Origin: WRDF01 sp031552235
GTDB taxonomy: Bacteria; Bacteroidota; Bacteroidia; Bacteroidales; Rikenellaceae
NCBI GenBank assembly: GCA_031552235.1
Contig: JAVBMR010000027.1
Coordinates: 1 to 31,525, forward strand
Reading direction: 5' to 3'
Length of the DNA: 31,525 bases
Shown here: one piece after another, positions 8,367 through 16,275 of the stretch
Position numbering within the stretch: the first letter of the stretch is position 1
Layout: each line of letters begins with the position of its first letter
Position numbers and translations under genes: made by a program
The notes under the pieces: model-generated
Database searches by the model: none
The model's input: only the letters and a program-made list of their open reading frames with translations
What the model was told of the DNA's origin: nothing

Positions 8367-10304
8367 ATGAAACGCTTTGCCATATATATATGCCTGCTGT
8401 TGGCCGCATGCAGCAAATCGGAGGACGAGTGGCCAGCCGATAGCAGCAGATACGTGATAGCCTTTTCCAGCGCCGACCTTACCGCGCGCGCCCTGGGCGA
8501 GGACGCCCGCAACGAGAACGCCGTCACGCGGCTCGACGTATTCTTTTACGAAGGCGAAACTCTTGCCTATTATCCCGCTTCAGCCCAGCTTGCGATGGGT
8601 TCGGGAAGCGTCACGCTGAATATCCCCACAGCCACGGCGCTAACGTTGCTCAACCGCACCTATACAGTCTACGTTCTAGCCAACTGCCCCCTGCCGCGCG
8701 CTTCGCTCGAAAACAAAACCTTCAGCGCCTTGCGCCAGACGGTTATCACCAACGCCGCCGGATTTAACCCGGCCGTATTCCAGCCGCAAGCTGGTTTCCT
8801 GATGGACGGACAGCTGTCCGTTACCCTAACGGCCGGGGCGCGCAACCTTGGCAGGGCTGACCTGAAACGTGCGGCGGCAAAGATCGCGGTCAATATCACA
8901 CGGGCCGCCGTCACTGGTTATACTCCCGGGGTAGCGACTGTCGTACTGAACAATTACCTCGACAAGACCATGCTGGGGGCCGACATGCTCTACCAGGGCG
9001 TCCCGGCCGATTACCTCGATTCCCCTGCCCGCACGATCGGCGACCTGAGCGTTGACGGCGCCCATGCCGCCGCACCCTTCTACGCCTATGCCAGCGACTG
9101 GGAATTCGACGCGGCGAAAGAGAGCTACCTGATGATCGCCGTACCGTGGCGGCAGGGAGTGCAGGCGGCGCAGACCTATTACTACCGTGTGCCGATGAAC
9201 TACCTGCAGGCCGTGGGCGAAACAGACGCCCATCGCTACCGCATCAGGCGCAACTACATCTACCAATTCAACATCGACATCAGTGCGTTGGGCGGCCTCG
9301 ATCCCGAGAATGCGGTGACGCTGAGTCCAGGCTTCGAGGTGCGCGACTGGTCGACCCGCGCCATCGCGGTCAGTGTTTCGCAATACGACTTCCTGGTGGT
9401 CTACGAGCGAGACGTCGAAATGAATAACGTCTCGCACCGCGCGATAGAATACTCGTCAAACAGTCCGATCCAGATAACCTCGGCGGCGTGTTACTGCAAC
9501 GAATACGCCACCGACGGCACGGTATCGCAGAAAAATTACGCGGCCGGATCGCCCGAATTCCCCAAGGTGACGGTCAATACGGCGGCAAGTGTCATCGAGA
9601 TAACAGGCTTCACCCCCATAAACTACGTGCCGCGCACGCTGACGTTCACCGTTACCAACGTCGCCGGTCTGAAGCAGTATGTTACCGCGGTAATGTACCC
9701 GCCCAAGTACATTACGGCGCAGAAAGCGCCGGATTACACTTCGGGCGACTGGGTGGCGGGATCGAACCTCGGAGGGGGAACGAATAATCCCATGGGTGCT
9801 TCGGGACAGCAGAATTTCAATATGTTTACCATTACCACCAGCTCGCTCGACGCCTCGGACCGTATGCCCGACACGGCGCCGTTCTACGGCGTGCCGATCA
9901 CCCTGGGAGATCCTACTGAAGTGGTAAACGGCATTCGCCAGACCCGCACCGACGCCGTTTCCAACGCCATAATGTCGCCACGCTTCGTTGTGGCCTCACA
10001 GCGCGGTATCTCTTCGGCCCACACCTACGACAACGCCGTGCTGCGTTGCCGGGGCTATCAGGAATACCCCTATCCGCGCGGATCGTGGCGCGTGCCGACT
10101 GCCGCCGAACTGGCATACGGCAACCGCTTGCAGAACGACGCCAACAGTGCCGTGAAAGGCCTTTTCGTGGCCGGCAACAACTCGTGGTGGACAGCCGCGA
10201 AATACTACGCGTTCAATTTCCAGTCCAACGCCCTTACGGCGCTGGGCACAGCATCGACCACTTATTACATACGCTGTGTACACGACGTGTGGAAAGACCT
10301 GTAA
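8367..10304 (+). CDS. DUF4906-like fimbrial (tip) subunit with C-terminal FISUMP-like domain
   Basis: The start is ATG 8367, one base after the previous stop, because the lipoprotein signal MKRFAIYICLLLAAC (Cys15) begins there; the upstream in-frame extension has no signal character. The product is 645 residues. An N-terminal fimbrillin-like domain (NAVTRLDVFFYEGETLAYYP, then TYTVYVLANCP) leads into LGRADLKRAAAKIAVNITRA and a middle beta-rich region. The C terminus (about 560-645) reads AVLRCRGYQEYPYPRGSWRV then PTAAELAYGNR, and ends TYYIRCVHDVW. This resembles the 'WRlPT.aEl ... Y.vRCv.d' pattern of FISUMP-type domains, with two RC cysteines that could form a disulfide. DUF4906-type proteins are thought to be fimbrial tip or near-tip subunits. 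Tip placement and ligand binding are inference. Confidence 0.65.
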   Translation: MKRFAIYICLLLAACSKSEDEWPADSSRYVIAFSSADLTARALGEDARNENAVTRLDVFFYEGETLAYYPASAQLAMGSGSVTLNIPTATALTLLNRTYTVYVLANCPLPRASLENKTFSALRQTVITNAAGFNPAVFQPQAGFLMDGQLSVTLTAGARNLGRADLKRAAAKIAVNITRAAVTGYTPGVATVVLNNYLDKTMLGADMLYQGVPADYLDSPARTIGDLSVDGAHAAAPFYAYASDWEFDAAKESYLMIAVPWRQGVQAAQTYYYRVPMNYLQAVGETDAHRYRIRRNYIYQFNIDISALGGLDPENAVTLSPGFEVRDWSTRAIAVSVSQYDFLVVYERDVEMNNVSHRAIEYSSNSPIQITSAACYCNEYATDGTVSQKNYAAGSPEFPKVTVNTAASVIEITGFTPINYVPRTLTFTVTNVAGLKQYVTAVMYPPKYITAQKAPDYTSGDWVAGSNLGGGTNNPMGASGQQNFNMFTITTSSLDASDRMPDTAPFYGVPITLGDPTEVVNGIRQTRTDAVSNAIMSPRFVVASQRGISSAHTYDNAVLRCRGYQEYPYPRGSWRVPTAAELAYGNRLQNDANSAVKGLFVAGNNSWWTAAKYYAFNFQSNALTALGTASTTYYIRCVHDVWKDL

Positions 10305-10309
10305 CGGCC

Positions 10310-12952
10310 ATGAAACGGATACTTATACTTCTTTCAGCGATCGCCGCCCTTGCGGCATGTAGCAGGGATGAATTTTACCGGCCAGTTCCCGAAGGGCGGT
10401 CGGTCACTTTTACAGTCGAAGTCCCCGGTGCAGCCCCCGGATCGAGGGCGGCCATAACCGCCGGCATGATCTCCAATATGAGCGTGTTGGTGTTCGACCA
10501 GGGCGGTGCGTTCCTCTCGCGCAGCCGGGCCACGCTCAAGACAGGCCAGAACGTCTATGAGGCGCTTCTGCCCACCTCGTCGTCCAAACGCATCCTTCAT
10601 TTCGTGTGCAACTACGACTGGAGCGCGTTCTCCGATGTGGCTTCGCTCGGCAAGGGCGAGGGGGAAGTTATCCCCTCGCTGTCGGTGGGCGGCGGAACCG
10701 TGGCGTACTGGCAGCGGATGGAGCTGCCGTCGGGTATTGCTGCGGGGTCGCTGGGGACTACCGTCACGCTGGTGCGCAACGTTGTGCAGGTATCGGTCGT
10801 TAACCTTACCACCGGTACGAACCGTGTCACGAACCTGTCTTTCGCCGTCGGGGACGTACTTGACCGGGGGACGGTATCGCCGTTCGCACCGTCGTCGGGA
10901 ACTCCTTTCGCCGAGGGGAGCGTCACGGAAGCGCCAACAGGCGCATTAGGGACGATTAATGAAGCGAATTTTGTCATCGCAGGCACCTCGGCCGCGGCGA
11001 CCGGAACTGCCGTCAATCTTTATGAACGTAAAAACATCCAGTCCGCCCGCCCCGCCTATCTCATTATCAAAGGCTATTATCAAAGCAGTGGCACTGCCAA
11101 TACCACCGTGCCGAGTTACTACAAGATAGACTTCGCCGACCCCAACGCCGAAACCCTGCTCAACCTCCAGCGCAGCGTCCAGTATACGCTCAACGTGAAC
11201 GCGGTAGCCAATGCAGGCTATGCCACACTGGCCGAGGCGATGCATGCCCCGGCGTCGAACAACGTTGCCGCGTCGGTCTTGATGCAGCAATTCACGTCGG
11301 TTTCGAACGGTACGTCGCAGCTTAACGTGGAAGTTTCCTCGCGCCTGTTCGTCAAGGCGGGCCAGGCCTTCACGATCAAATACTCCTATATTCCCAATGC
11401 AGGCACGGGAGCCGTCAACAACACGGGCGTGACCGTTTCGCTGACACAGGACGCGGCCAAGCCGGTGGTCAGCGGCACGCTTGCCAACAATGCTTCGGCA
11501 GGGACGATAGGCGGGACGACCGCCGCCCTGCCGCCGATAACGGACGTCTACACGGCCACGGTAACGGTCACGGCCGGGACTCTGCAACGCAAGATAACCC
11601 TGCGCCTGCACCAGCCTTACGATATCGCAGGCATCTATTCCACGCCTTCTAAGGTGGCCAACGCCGCCGACCAGCCTTTCGACCTGCACTTCACTGTCCC
11701 CTCGTCGCTGGCCGAGTCCGACTTCCCGATGCCGGTGTATATTACCACCCGGAAGCTGTCGCCAAACCTTGACGCCGGAGGCGAGGCCCTTTCGCTCGAC
11801 TTCACGGGCGGGCAGTACCGCTATGTTTATATGGCCGAAGGTCCGGGCGAACATGTGGCCTATTTCACAACCAACTCCGCCAACAGCGACGAAACTGTAA
11901 CAATAGGCGGCGATTATTTCCGCAATGCCGCTTTCGCCTTGCAGACTGTCGTCATTCCGCCGCTTACCAACCTCGTTTTCAGTCCGAACGGCAGCGGCTT
12001 GACGGCCCAGAAAGGCCAGAGCGTCACGATGACCTTTACAGTCCCGGTGGTGGCCGGCGTCAATCCGCCATATAATATTAATATCCATACCGCTCGGCTC
12101 ACATTCGTCAGCTCCACAACGGGTACGGCCACGGCCACCGATTTCGGCTATCGTTATATCACTACGCGCACCGGTACGCAAACCCTGGTTTTCAAAACCT
12201 CGCAGGCCGACAGCGACGAGTATGTGCGTGTGGACGAGGAGCGCTACGCATCGGTTGGCTTCCACCGTACATGTGCGAAGATGGATTTCGTCAACCCCCG
12301 TTTCGATGCGGTGAACGGCCTTGCAGGCTCGGCGGTAAGCATGCGCGTCGGGCTGCCAGCGGCCTACGACCTTGCGGCCAACGACGGCAAGTGTGATATT
12401 TACGTCTACACCACCCAGTTGGAACCGGCCGCGGGCAACCCGAGCGGCCTGGTCGCTGTTGTCCATCCGCAACTGGGAGTGGGCTACCGGTATACGGCCA
12501 CGTTGAAAGCCGATCAGCAGGTGCAGTTCCGCGCCCTGAACAACTACACGTTCGAAACCGCCCGCGTCGATGCCGGAGGGTTCAACGAGGCGCTCGTGAC
12601 GCGCTACTTCGCTTTCGGCTCGGCGACGGCCATCAGCCCCAAGCCATCGGCCACGAACAGCACCTCGACCACCATGACCCTGACGATAGCAGTGCCTCCG
12701 GGAACAGTCCCCGCAGGCGGCCTGACGGTTATTATCAACTCGCAGGATGTGTTGTTGGCATACCCCACGACGCAAACCAATCTCACGCGCGTAGGGGCCA
12801 CCGATTCGGCCGCAGGATATTATCAGTACCAGGTAACCGCGGCCGGCACATATACCGTGACCTTCCGCAACCGCGTGAACACGGCCTCCACGCGCCAGAA
12901 GGCCATCACGCTTTCGGCAACCAATTTTACGGCTACCGCAAACATCAACTGA
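10310..12952 (+). CDS. large fimbrial lipoprotein with four tandem beta-sandwich repeats (putative tip adhesin)
   Basis: The start is ATG 10310, 5 bases after the previous stop, where the signal peptide MKRILILLSAIAALAAC (Cys17) begins; the longer open frame upstream overlaps the previous gene. The product is 880 residues. Residues 20-300 are fimbrillin-like (MISNMSVLVFDQGGAFLS, then SSKRILHFVCNYDW). A BACON/Ig-like linker follows (about 310-435). Four related modules then begin near residues 436, 552, 656 and 773. Each has 'F.V.......' strands, a central 'I.I.T..L' strand, then G-Y-R-Y and a closing F strand. Their spacing is 104-117 residues. I do not recognise a named family for the array. 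Long repeat proteins at this operon position are probably stalk-extending adhesins. The surface location follows from the lipobox; adhesin role is inference. Confidence 0.65.
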   Translation: MKRILILLSAIAALAACSRDEFYRPVPEGRSVTFTVEVPGAAPGSRAAITAGMISNMSVLVFDQGGAFLSRSRATLKTGQNVYEALLPTSSSKRILHFVCNYDWSAFSDVASLGKGEGEVIPSLSVGGGTVAYWQRMELPSGIAAGSLGTTVTLVRNVVQVSVVNLTTGTNRVTNLSFAVGDVLDRGTVSPFAPSSGTPFAEGSVTEAPTGALGTINEANFVIAGTSAAATGTAVNLYERKNIQSARPAYLIIKGYYQSSGTANTTVPSYYKIDFADPNAETLLNLQRSVQYTLNVNAVANAGYATLAEAMHAPASNNVAASVLMQQFTSVSNGTSQLNVEVSSRLFVKAGQAFTIKYSYIPNAGTGAVNNTGVTVSLTQDAAKPVVSGTLANNASAGTIGGTTAALPPITDVYTATVTVTAGTLQRKITLRLHQPYDIAGIYSTPSKVANAADQPFDLHFTVPSSLAESDFPMPVYITTRKLSPNLDAGGEALSLDFTGGQYRYVYMAEGPGEHVAYFTTNSANSDETVTIGGDYFRNAAFALQTVVIPPLTNLVFSPNGSGLTAQKGQSVTMTFTVPVVAGVNPPYNINIHTARLTFVSSTTGTATATDFGYRYITTRTGTQTLVFKTSQADSDEYVRVDEERYASVGFHRTCAKMDFVNPRFDAVNGLAGSAVSMRVGLPAAYDLAANDGKCDIYVYTTQLEPAAGNPSGLVAVVHPQLGVGYRYTATLKADQQVQFRALNNYTFETARVDAGGFNEALVTRYFAFGSATAISPKPSATNSTSTTMTLTIAVPPGTVPAGGLTVIINSQDVLLAYPTTQTNLTRVGATDSAAGYYQYQVTAAGTYTVTFRNRVNTASTRQKAITLSATNFTATANIN

Positions 12953-13037
12953 TCCGGTTTCGCCGACACATGAAACTATGAAAGCCGCAACAATGCCCAT
13001 GAGCTATCGAATAATTTACCAATAACCGCAAAAAACT

Positions 13038-13601
13038 ATGAAACGTATCCTATTTCTTTTGCTCGGATTCCTGCCCATGGCGGCCTTCGGCCAGCACATG
13101 AGCGTGAAAACCAACCTGCTCTACGATGCCGCCACGACTATGAATTTAGGCGTAGAGGCGCGGCTGGGCGCACATTCGACGCTCGACGTGCCGGTGAGCT
13201 ACAACCCGTGGACTTTCTCCGACCACGAGCAGTTCAAGATCCTGATGGCCCAGCCGGAGTACCGCTACTGGCTCTGCGAAGCCTTCAACGGCCATTTCTT
13301 CGGGGTGCATCTCCACGGCGGGCAGTTCAACATCAACCATGTCGATATGCCTTTCGGACTGTGGCCCGACCTCGAAGACCATAATTATCAGGGCGAGTTC
13401 TACGGTGCAGGCCTCTCGTGGGGCTACCAGTGGATACTCGGCAAACGCTGGGGGCTCGAATTTACGCTTGGCGGAGGGTATGCACGGGTCGATTACGACA
13501 AATACTCCTGCGTGGTCTGCGGCGAGAAGATAGAAAGCGGCCACGAAGATTACTGGGGCCTTACCAAAGTGGGTTTGAACCTGTCATTTATGATATTCTA
13601 A
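13038..13601 (+). CDS. DUF3575-family protein
   Basis: This 187-residue protein has a signal peptide (MKRILFLLLGFLPMAAFGQ) without a lipobox. The signature MSVKTNLLYDAATTMNLGVE is that of DUF3575. Aromatic strands follow (YRYWLCEAFNGHFFGVHLHG, then FYGAGLSWGYQWILGKRWGL), ending in LGLTKVGLNLSFMIF-like alternating residues with a terminal Phe. This suggests a small outer-membrane beta-barrel. It begins 85 bases after the large repeat protein and is followed 4 bases later by the DUF3868 gene, a pair seen together in Bacteroidales fimbrial loci. A role in fimbrial export or assembly is often supposed but not established. It is a complete relative of the partial gene at the left edge of the window. 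Confidence 0.8.
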   Translation: MKRILFLLLGFLPMAAFGQHMSVKTNLLYDAATTMNLGVEARLGAHSTLDVPVSYNPWTFSDHEQFKILMAQPEYRYWLCEAFNGHFFGVHLHGGQFNINHVDMPFGLWPDLEDHNYQGEFYGAGLSWGYQWILGKRWGLEFTLGGGYARVDYDKYSCVVCGEKIESGHEDYWGLTKVGLNLSFMIF

Positions 13602-13605
13602 GATT

Positions 13606-15066
13606 ATGAAAAAGCTAATTGTTTATACCGCGCTGTCATGTTGTGCCGCCGCGGCTTCGGCTCAGGCAATTCCAGACGGGCGCGTCGCCGCGCATGACGC
13701 GGCCGCCGCCTATGCGGACGGCAAAATTACGGTGTCGATGCAGTTGGACCCTGCCAGAGCAGACCTGCACCGCACCGAATCCATTGTGTTGACGCCGGTC
13801 ATCAAGACTGCCGGCAAAGAGCAGGCGCTTACGCCGGTGGTTGTCAGCGGCCGCAACCGCATGAAGTCCGACCGCCGTGCCGCGCGTTTCCGCCGTGCGC
13901 TTCCCTACAACTCGGCATTGGCCCAGAAACCCGACGGCATGATCCCTTACAACGCTACCACAGCCTACGAACCGTGGATGGCCGGTGCAAGCCTCATACT
14001 GAAAGAGAACGTTTACGGTTGCGCCCTGAAACACATTTCCAGCGGTTCGGCCGCCCTGATGACGCTGCGCGGGACCGAACCTGTGAAGCCCTCGATAAAG
14101 CCTGCCGTGACCTACGTTGTCCCGGCCGTTGAGGCGGTCAAGAACCGCGACATGAACGGCACCGCATTCCTCGACTTCCCGGCAGGCAAGGCGGTTATTC
14201 TCGCGGACTTCCGCGACAACGCCGGCGAACTGAACAAGATCCGCACAATGGTCGAACGGCTCCGCGCGGACAAAGCCGTAACCACCGACTCGATAGTCCT
14301 GCGAGGTTATGCCTCGCCCGAAGGCAGTTACACCGTCAATATGTCGCTTTCTGAAAGGCGGGCCGCAGCTTTGAAAGATTATATGGTGGCCGCCTACGGC
14401 CTGCACGGAAGCCTTGTCCTGGCGGTCGGACTCGGCGAAGACTGGGACGGACTGGCGTCGCTGGTCGAAAGCTCTGATAAATCCTACAAACGGCAGGCGC
14501 TGGACATAATCCGGGGCACGGGCGTATTCGACGGCCGCGAGAAAAAACTGATGAACCTGCAAGGCGGCGTCCCGTACAGAGATATGCTTGCGGAAATGTT
14601 TCCAAGGTTGCGCCGTGTCGAATATCGCCTCGACTACACCGTCCGCGGCTTCAGTGTTGAGGAAGGCAAGGAGAAGATCCGCACCAATCCAGGCCAGATG
14701 AGCCTCAACGAAATGTTCCTGGTGGCCAACGCCTACCCAAAGGGCAGCGACAAATTCAAGCAGGTATTCGACATAGCTGTGCGCATATTCCCGGCCGATA
14801 AGGTGGCCAACATCAATGAGGCCGCCATGTTGCTCGAACGCGGCGATGCGGCCGCGGCCCGCCGTTATCTGGAGCCGTATGCTTCCGACCCGGCAGCCTG
14901 GAATAACCTCGGCGTGATGTATATGCTCGAAGGCGATTATGCGCAGGCCCGCACTTTCTTCGGCAAAGCCGCCGGGACGCCCGAAGCCGCCCTCAACCTC
15001 GACATGCTCCCAGGTCTGGAGGAATACGAAAAAGCGAAAGCAGCCTGGAGCGCATATTCGAAATAG
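13606..15066 (+). CDS. DUF3868 / OmpA-like domain protein with C-terminal TPR-like segment
   Basis: This 486-residue protein has a signal peptide (MKKLIVYTALSCCAAAASAQ). The N-terminal half is the DUF3868-type beta domain (SIVLTPVIKTAGKEQ, then PVVVSGRNRMKS). FLDFPAGKAVILADFRDN (from about residue 188), then IVLRGYASPEGSYTVNMSLS and ERRAAALKDYM, form an OmpA-C-like domain, which normally binds peptidoglycan. The C terminus has a TPR-like helix pair (AAWNNLGVMYMLEGDYAQAR, about 430-450). The domain order suggests a periplasmic or outer-membrane protein linking the fimbrial apparatus to the cell wall. It is the last gene of the operon and is followed by a terminator 38 bases downstream. Family confident; function inferred. 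Confidence 0.82.
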   Translation: MKKLIVYTALSCCAAAASAQAIPDGRVAAHDAAAAYADGKITVSMQLDPARADLHRTESIVLTPVIKTAGKEQALTPVVVSGRNRMKSDRRAARFRRALPYNSALAQKPDGMIPYNATTAYEPWMAGASLILKENVYGCALKHISSGSAALMTLRGTEPVKPSIKPAVTYVVPAVEAVKNRDMNGTAFLDFPAGKAVILADFRDNAGELNKIRTMVERLRADKAVTTDSIVLRGYASPEGSYTVNMSLSERRAAALKDYMVAAYGLHGSLVLAVGLGEDWDGLASLVESSDKSYKRQALDIIRGTGVFDGREKKLMNLQGGVPYRDMLAEMFPRLRRVEYRLDYTVRGFSVEEGKEKIRTNPGQMSLNEMFLVANAYPKGSDKFKQVFDIAVRIFPADKVANINEAAMLLERGDAAAARRYLEPYASDPAAWNNLGVMYMLEGDYAQARTFFGKAAGTPEAALNLDMLPGLEEYEKAKAAWSAYSK

Positions 15067-15103
15067 TCATATGGCCATCCCGCTCCACTCATAACGACAG
15101 TAC

Positions 15104-15133
15104 AGTCCCGGCAGTCACACGACCGCCGGGACT
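15104..15133 (+). terminator. intrinsic terminator of the fimbrial operon
   Basis: The stem AGTCCCGGC / GCCGGGACT (9 bp, perfect) is extended inside by GTC/GAC after one mismatch, with a small loop. It is followed by TTGTATTATT. It lies 38 bases after the stop of the last fimbrial gene. Confidence 0.8.
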
Positions 15134-15222
15134 TGTATTATTCGGCAAATAAACAGCCGGGGGGAATGACGTCTCTTTACGGTTGCAGTGACATTGTGCA
15201 TCCGGATCCGGATAATCGCAAT

Positions 15223-15257
15223 AGCCTGGTTCGTAAACGAGCCAGGCTGTTTTGATT
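15223..15257 (+). terminator. second intrinsic terminator-like hairpin
   Basis: AGCCTGGTTCG pairs with CGAGCCAGGCT over 11 bp including one G-T wobble, with a TAAA loop, and is followed by GTTTTGATT. It may be a back-up terminator for the fimbrial operon. A perfect 12-bp palindrome, TCCGGATCCGGA (15201-15212), lies just upstream. Confidence 0.65.
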
Positions 15258-15711
15258 CGAATTCCGATTGGCGGTTGTCGGAATCATCGCCTTTGGTCTT
15301 GCCATGCCTCTGCCGAAGATCGTTGGGTGCTAACCAAAAAGAGGGTCTGGGGCATCAACCCGACACCGATCCGAGAGCCGGCGGGCTTGTTATGGCGGCC
15401 AAGGCGCGAAGGGGGAAAGCGAAGCCGACCGACGTTTCGTGATTTGGAACCACTTTTCGCACTTTGTCGGCCACTGGTTACAAGTTGGTTACGGCGGGGA
15501 GTTCTTCGCACCTTGTCGCAGCCCTTCGCACACAAATTGCGGCAAAGCGCGTTAAATCAAAGCGTTGCACCGGATTACGGCGTACGTCGCACAAATATAA
15601 GTATTTGATAAATAGCGGTATGCGATTTAAGACATTCGCCACCACAGAAAAATTTAGCACAAAAAAGAAGCGCCGACAGTCATTTGATTATCAGCGCTTT
15701 TCTGTTTAAAT

Positions 15712-15726
15712 GCGATCACGCTGGGG
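15712..15726 (-). repeat. 15-bp repeat resembling a tRNA 3' end (copy 1)
   Basis: GCGATCACGCTGGGG differs at two positions from GTGATCCCGCTGGGG at 17974-17988. Read on the minus strand, the second form is CCCCAGCGGGATCAC. This is how I remember the T-arm and acceptor end of Bacteroidales tRNA-Lys, a frequent integration site. The rest of the tRNA is absent. It is a candidate remnant att site flanking the Cys-rich orphan gene. Confidence 0.4.
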
Positions 15727-16040
15727 TTTTTTCGACAGCTGATAATCAGCTTATTAATGATATTTAGGAGTGTTCTTAGGAGCGCTAAGAATTGAATTGC
15801 CATTCGGGTAATACCATGATGCGGATCGATAAAGAAATGAGAGATCTGATTACAGACTTTTGCAGGTCGCTTGTTGTAAATAACTATCAGCCTATAGCAG
15901 CATCTCCTGGTAATGGTATTTGTACTTTTGTACCTGTTGAGATTTAGCTCCGAAGCGAAATCACGCATTAAAAACAATATAACGTTAAGGTGGAAACCAC
16001 ATACGACATAAATATCATTGTAAATCAATATAAAAAACTC

Positions 16041-16216
16041 TACGAGGAGCTATTGCGCGAATAGCCTCGTATATGTTTGCTCTCGTAGGGGTATCCGGAG
16101 AACCCTACGATACGTTTCTGTCGATTAGTTACTCTGAACGGGTGCACTTGTTTAGCCCTCATCGGCAGGGATGGCTTATCACGCATAGCTTATGTAGGTA
16201 TATTTCCCGGCCGGGA
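16041..16216 (+). ncRNA. structured 5' leader upstream of the Cys-rich gene
   Basis: The leader of the 16276 gene is rich in inverted repeats. Stem 1 is TACGAGG(AG)CTATT pairing with AATAGCCTCGTA (16041-16071). Stem 2 is TCGTAGGG with CCCTACGA (16083-16110). A weak CCCT/AGGG stem lies at 16156-16170, and the palindrome TCCCGGCCGGGA at 16205-16216. No open reading frame covers it. This could be a cis-regulatory RNA or a leader with attenuation. I do not recognise a known riboswitch class in it. Confidence 0.45.
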
Positions 16217-16275
16217 TACTGAAAAGCCAATGTGGGTTAAGTGGATATTAGTCAATTACTTAAAAAATTAAAACG

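Larger units (their letters stand above)
15134..16040. other. non-coding or decayed region with hairpins and repeats
   Basis: No gene is supported in this stretch. Several overlapping frames of 60-124 codons exist on both strands (for example within 15188-15608 and 15654-16028), but none shows a recognisable motif or a signal peptide. The first part (to about 15590) is GC-rich like the fimbrial operon, and the rest is AT-rich. It contains a T-rich-flanked hairpin (AAGCGC 15668-15673 with GCGCTT 15694-15699), a 15-bp tRNA-3'-end-like sequence (15712-15726) and the perfect palindrome AGCTGATAATCAGCT (15737-15751). TGGTTAC occurs twice (15475-15481 and 15486-15492) and recurs near 18070-18145. 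The stretch looks like a site of past integration. Confidence 0.5.

Noticed and set aside
10946..13000. A 684-codon minus-strand open frame opposite the large fimbrial repeat gene
   Set aside because: It is rich in Arg, His and Gly with no motif or signal. It is antisense to a gene with a clear signal peptide and repeats, and such frames are common in GC-rich coding DNA.
13636..14562. A 308-codon minus-strand frame opposite the DUF3868 gene
   Set aside because: No motif; the plus-strand gene has a signal peptide and an OmpA-like domain.
15188..15608. Overlapping short frames on both strands after the fimbrial operon
   Set aside because: No start context, signal or domain. Several frames compete over the same bases, and the first lies across a terminator-like hairpin.
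15654..16028. A 124-codon minus-strand frame
   Set aside because: It crosses a hairpin, a palindrome and the tRNA-like repeat, and shows no recognisable motif. It is kept only as possible decayed sequence.
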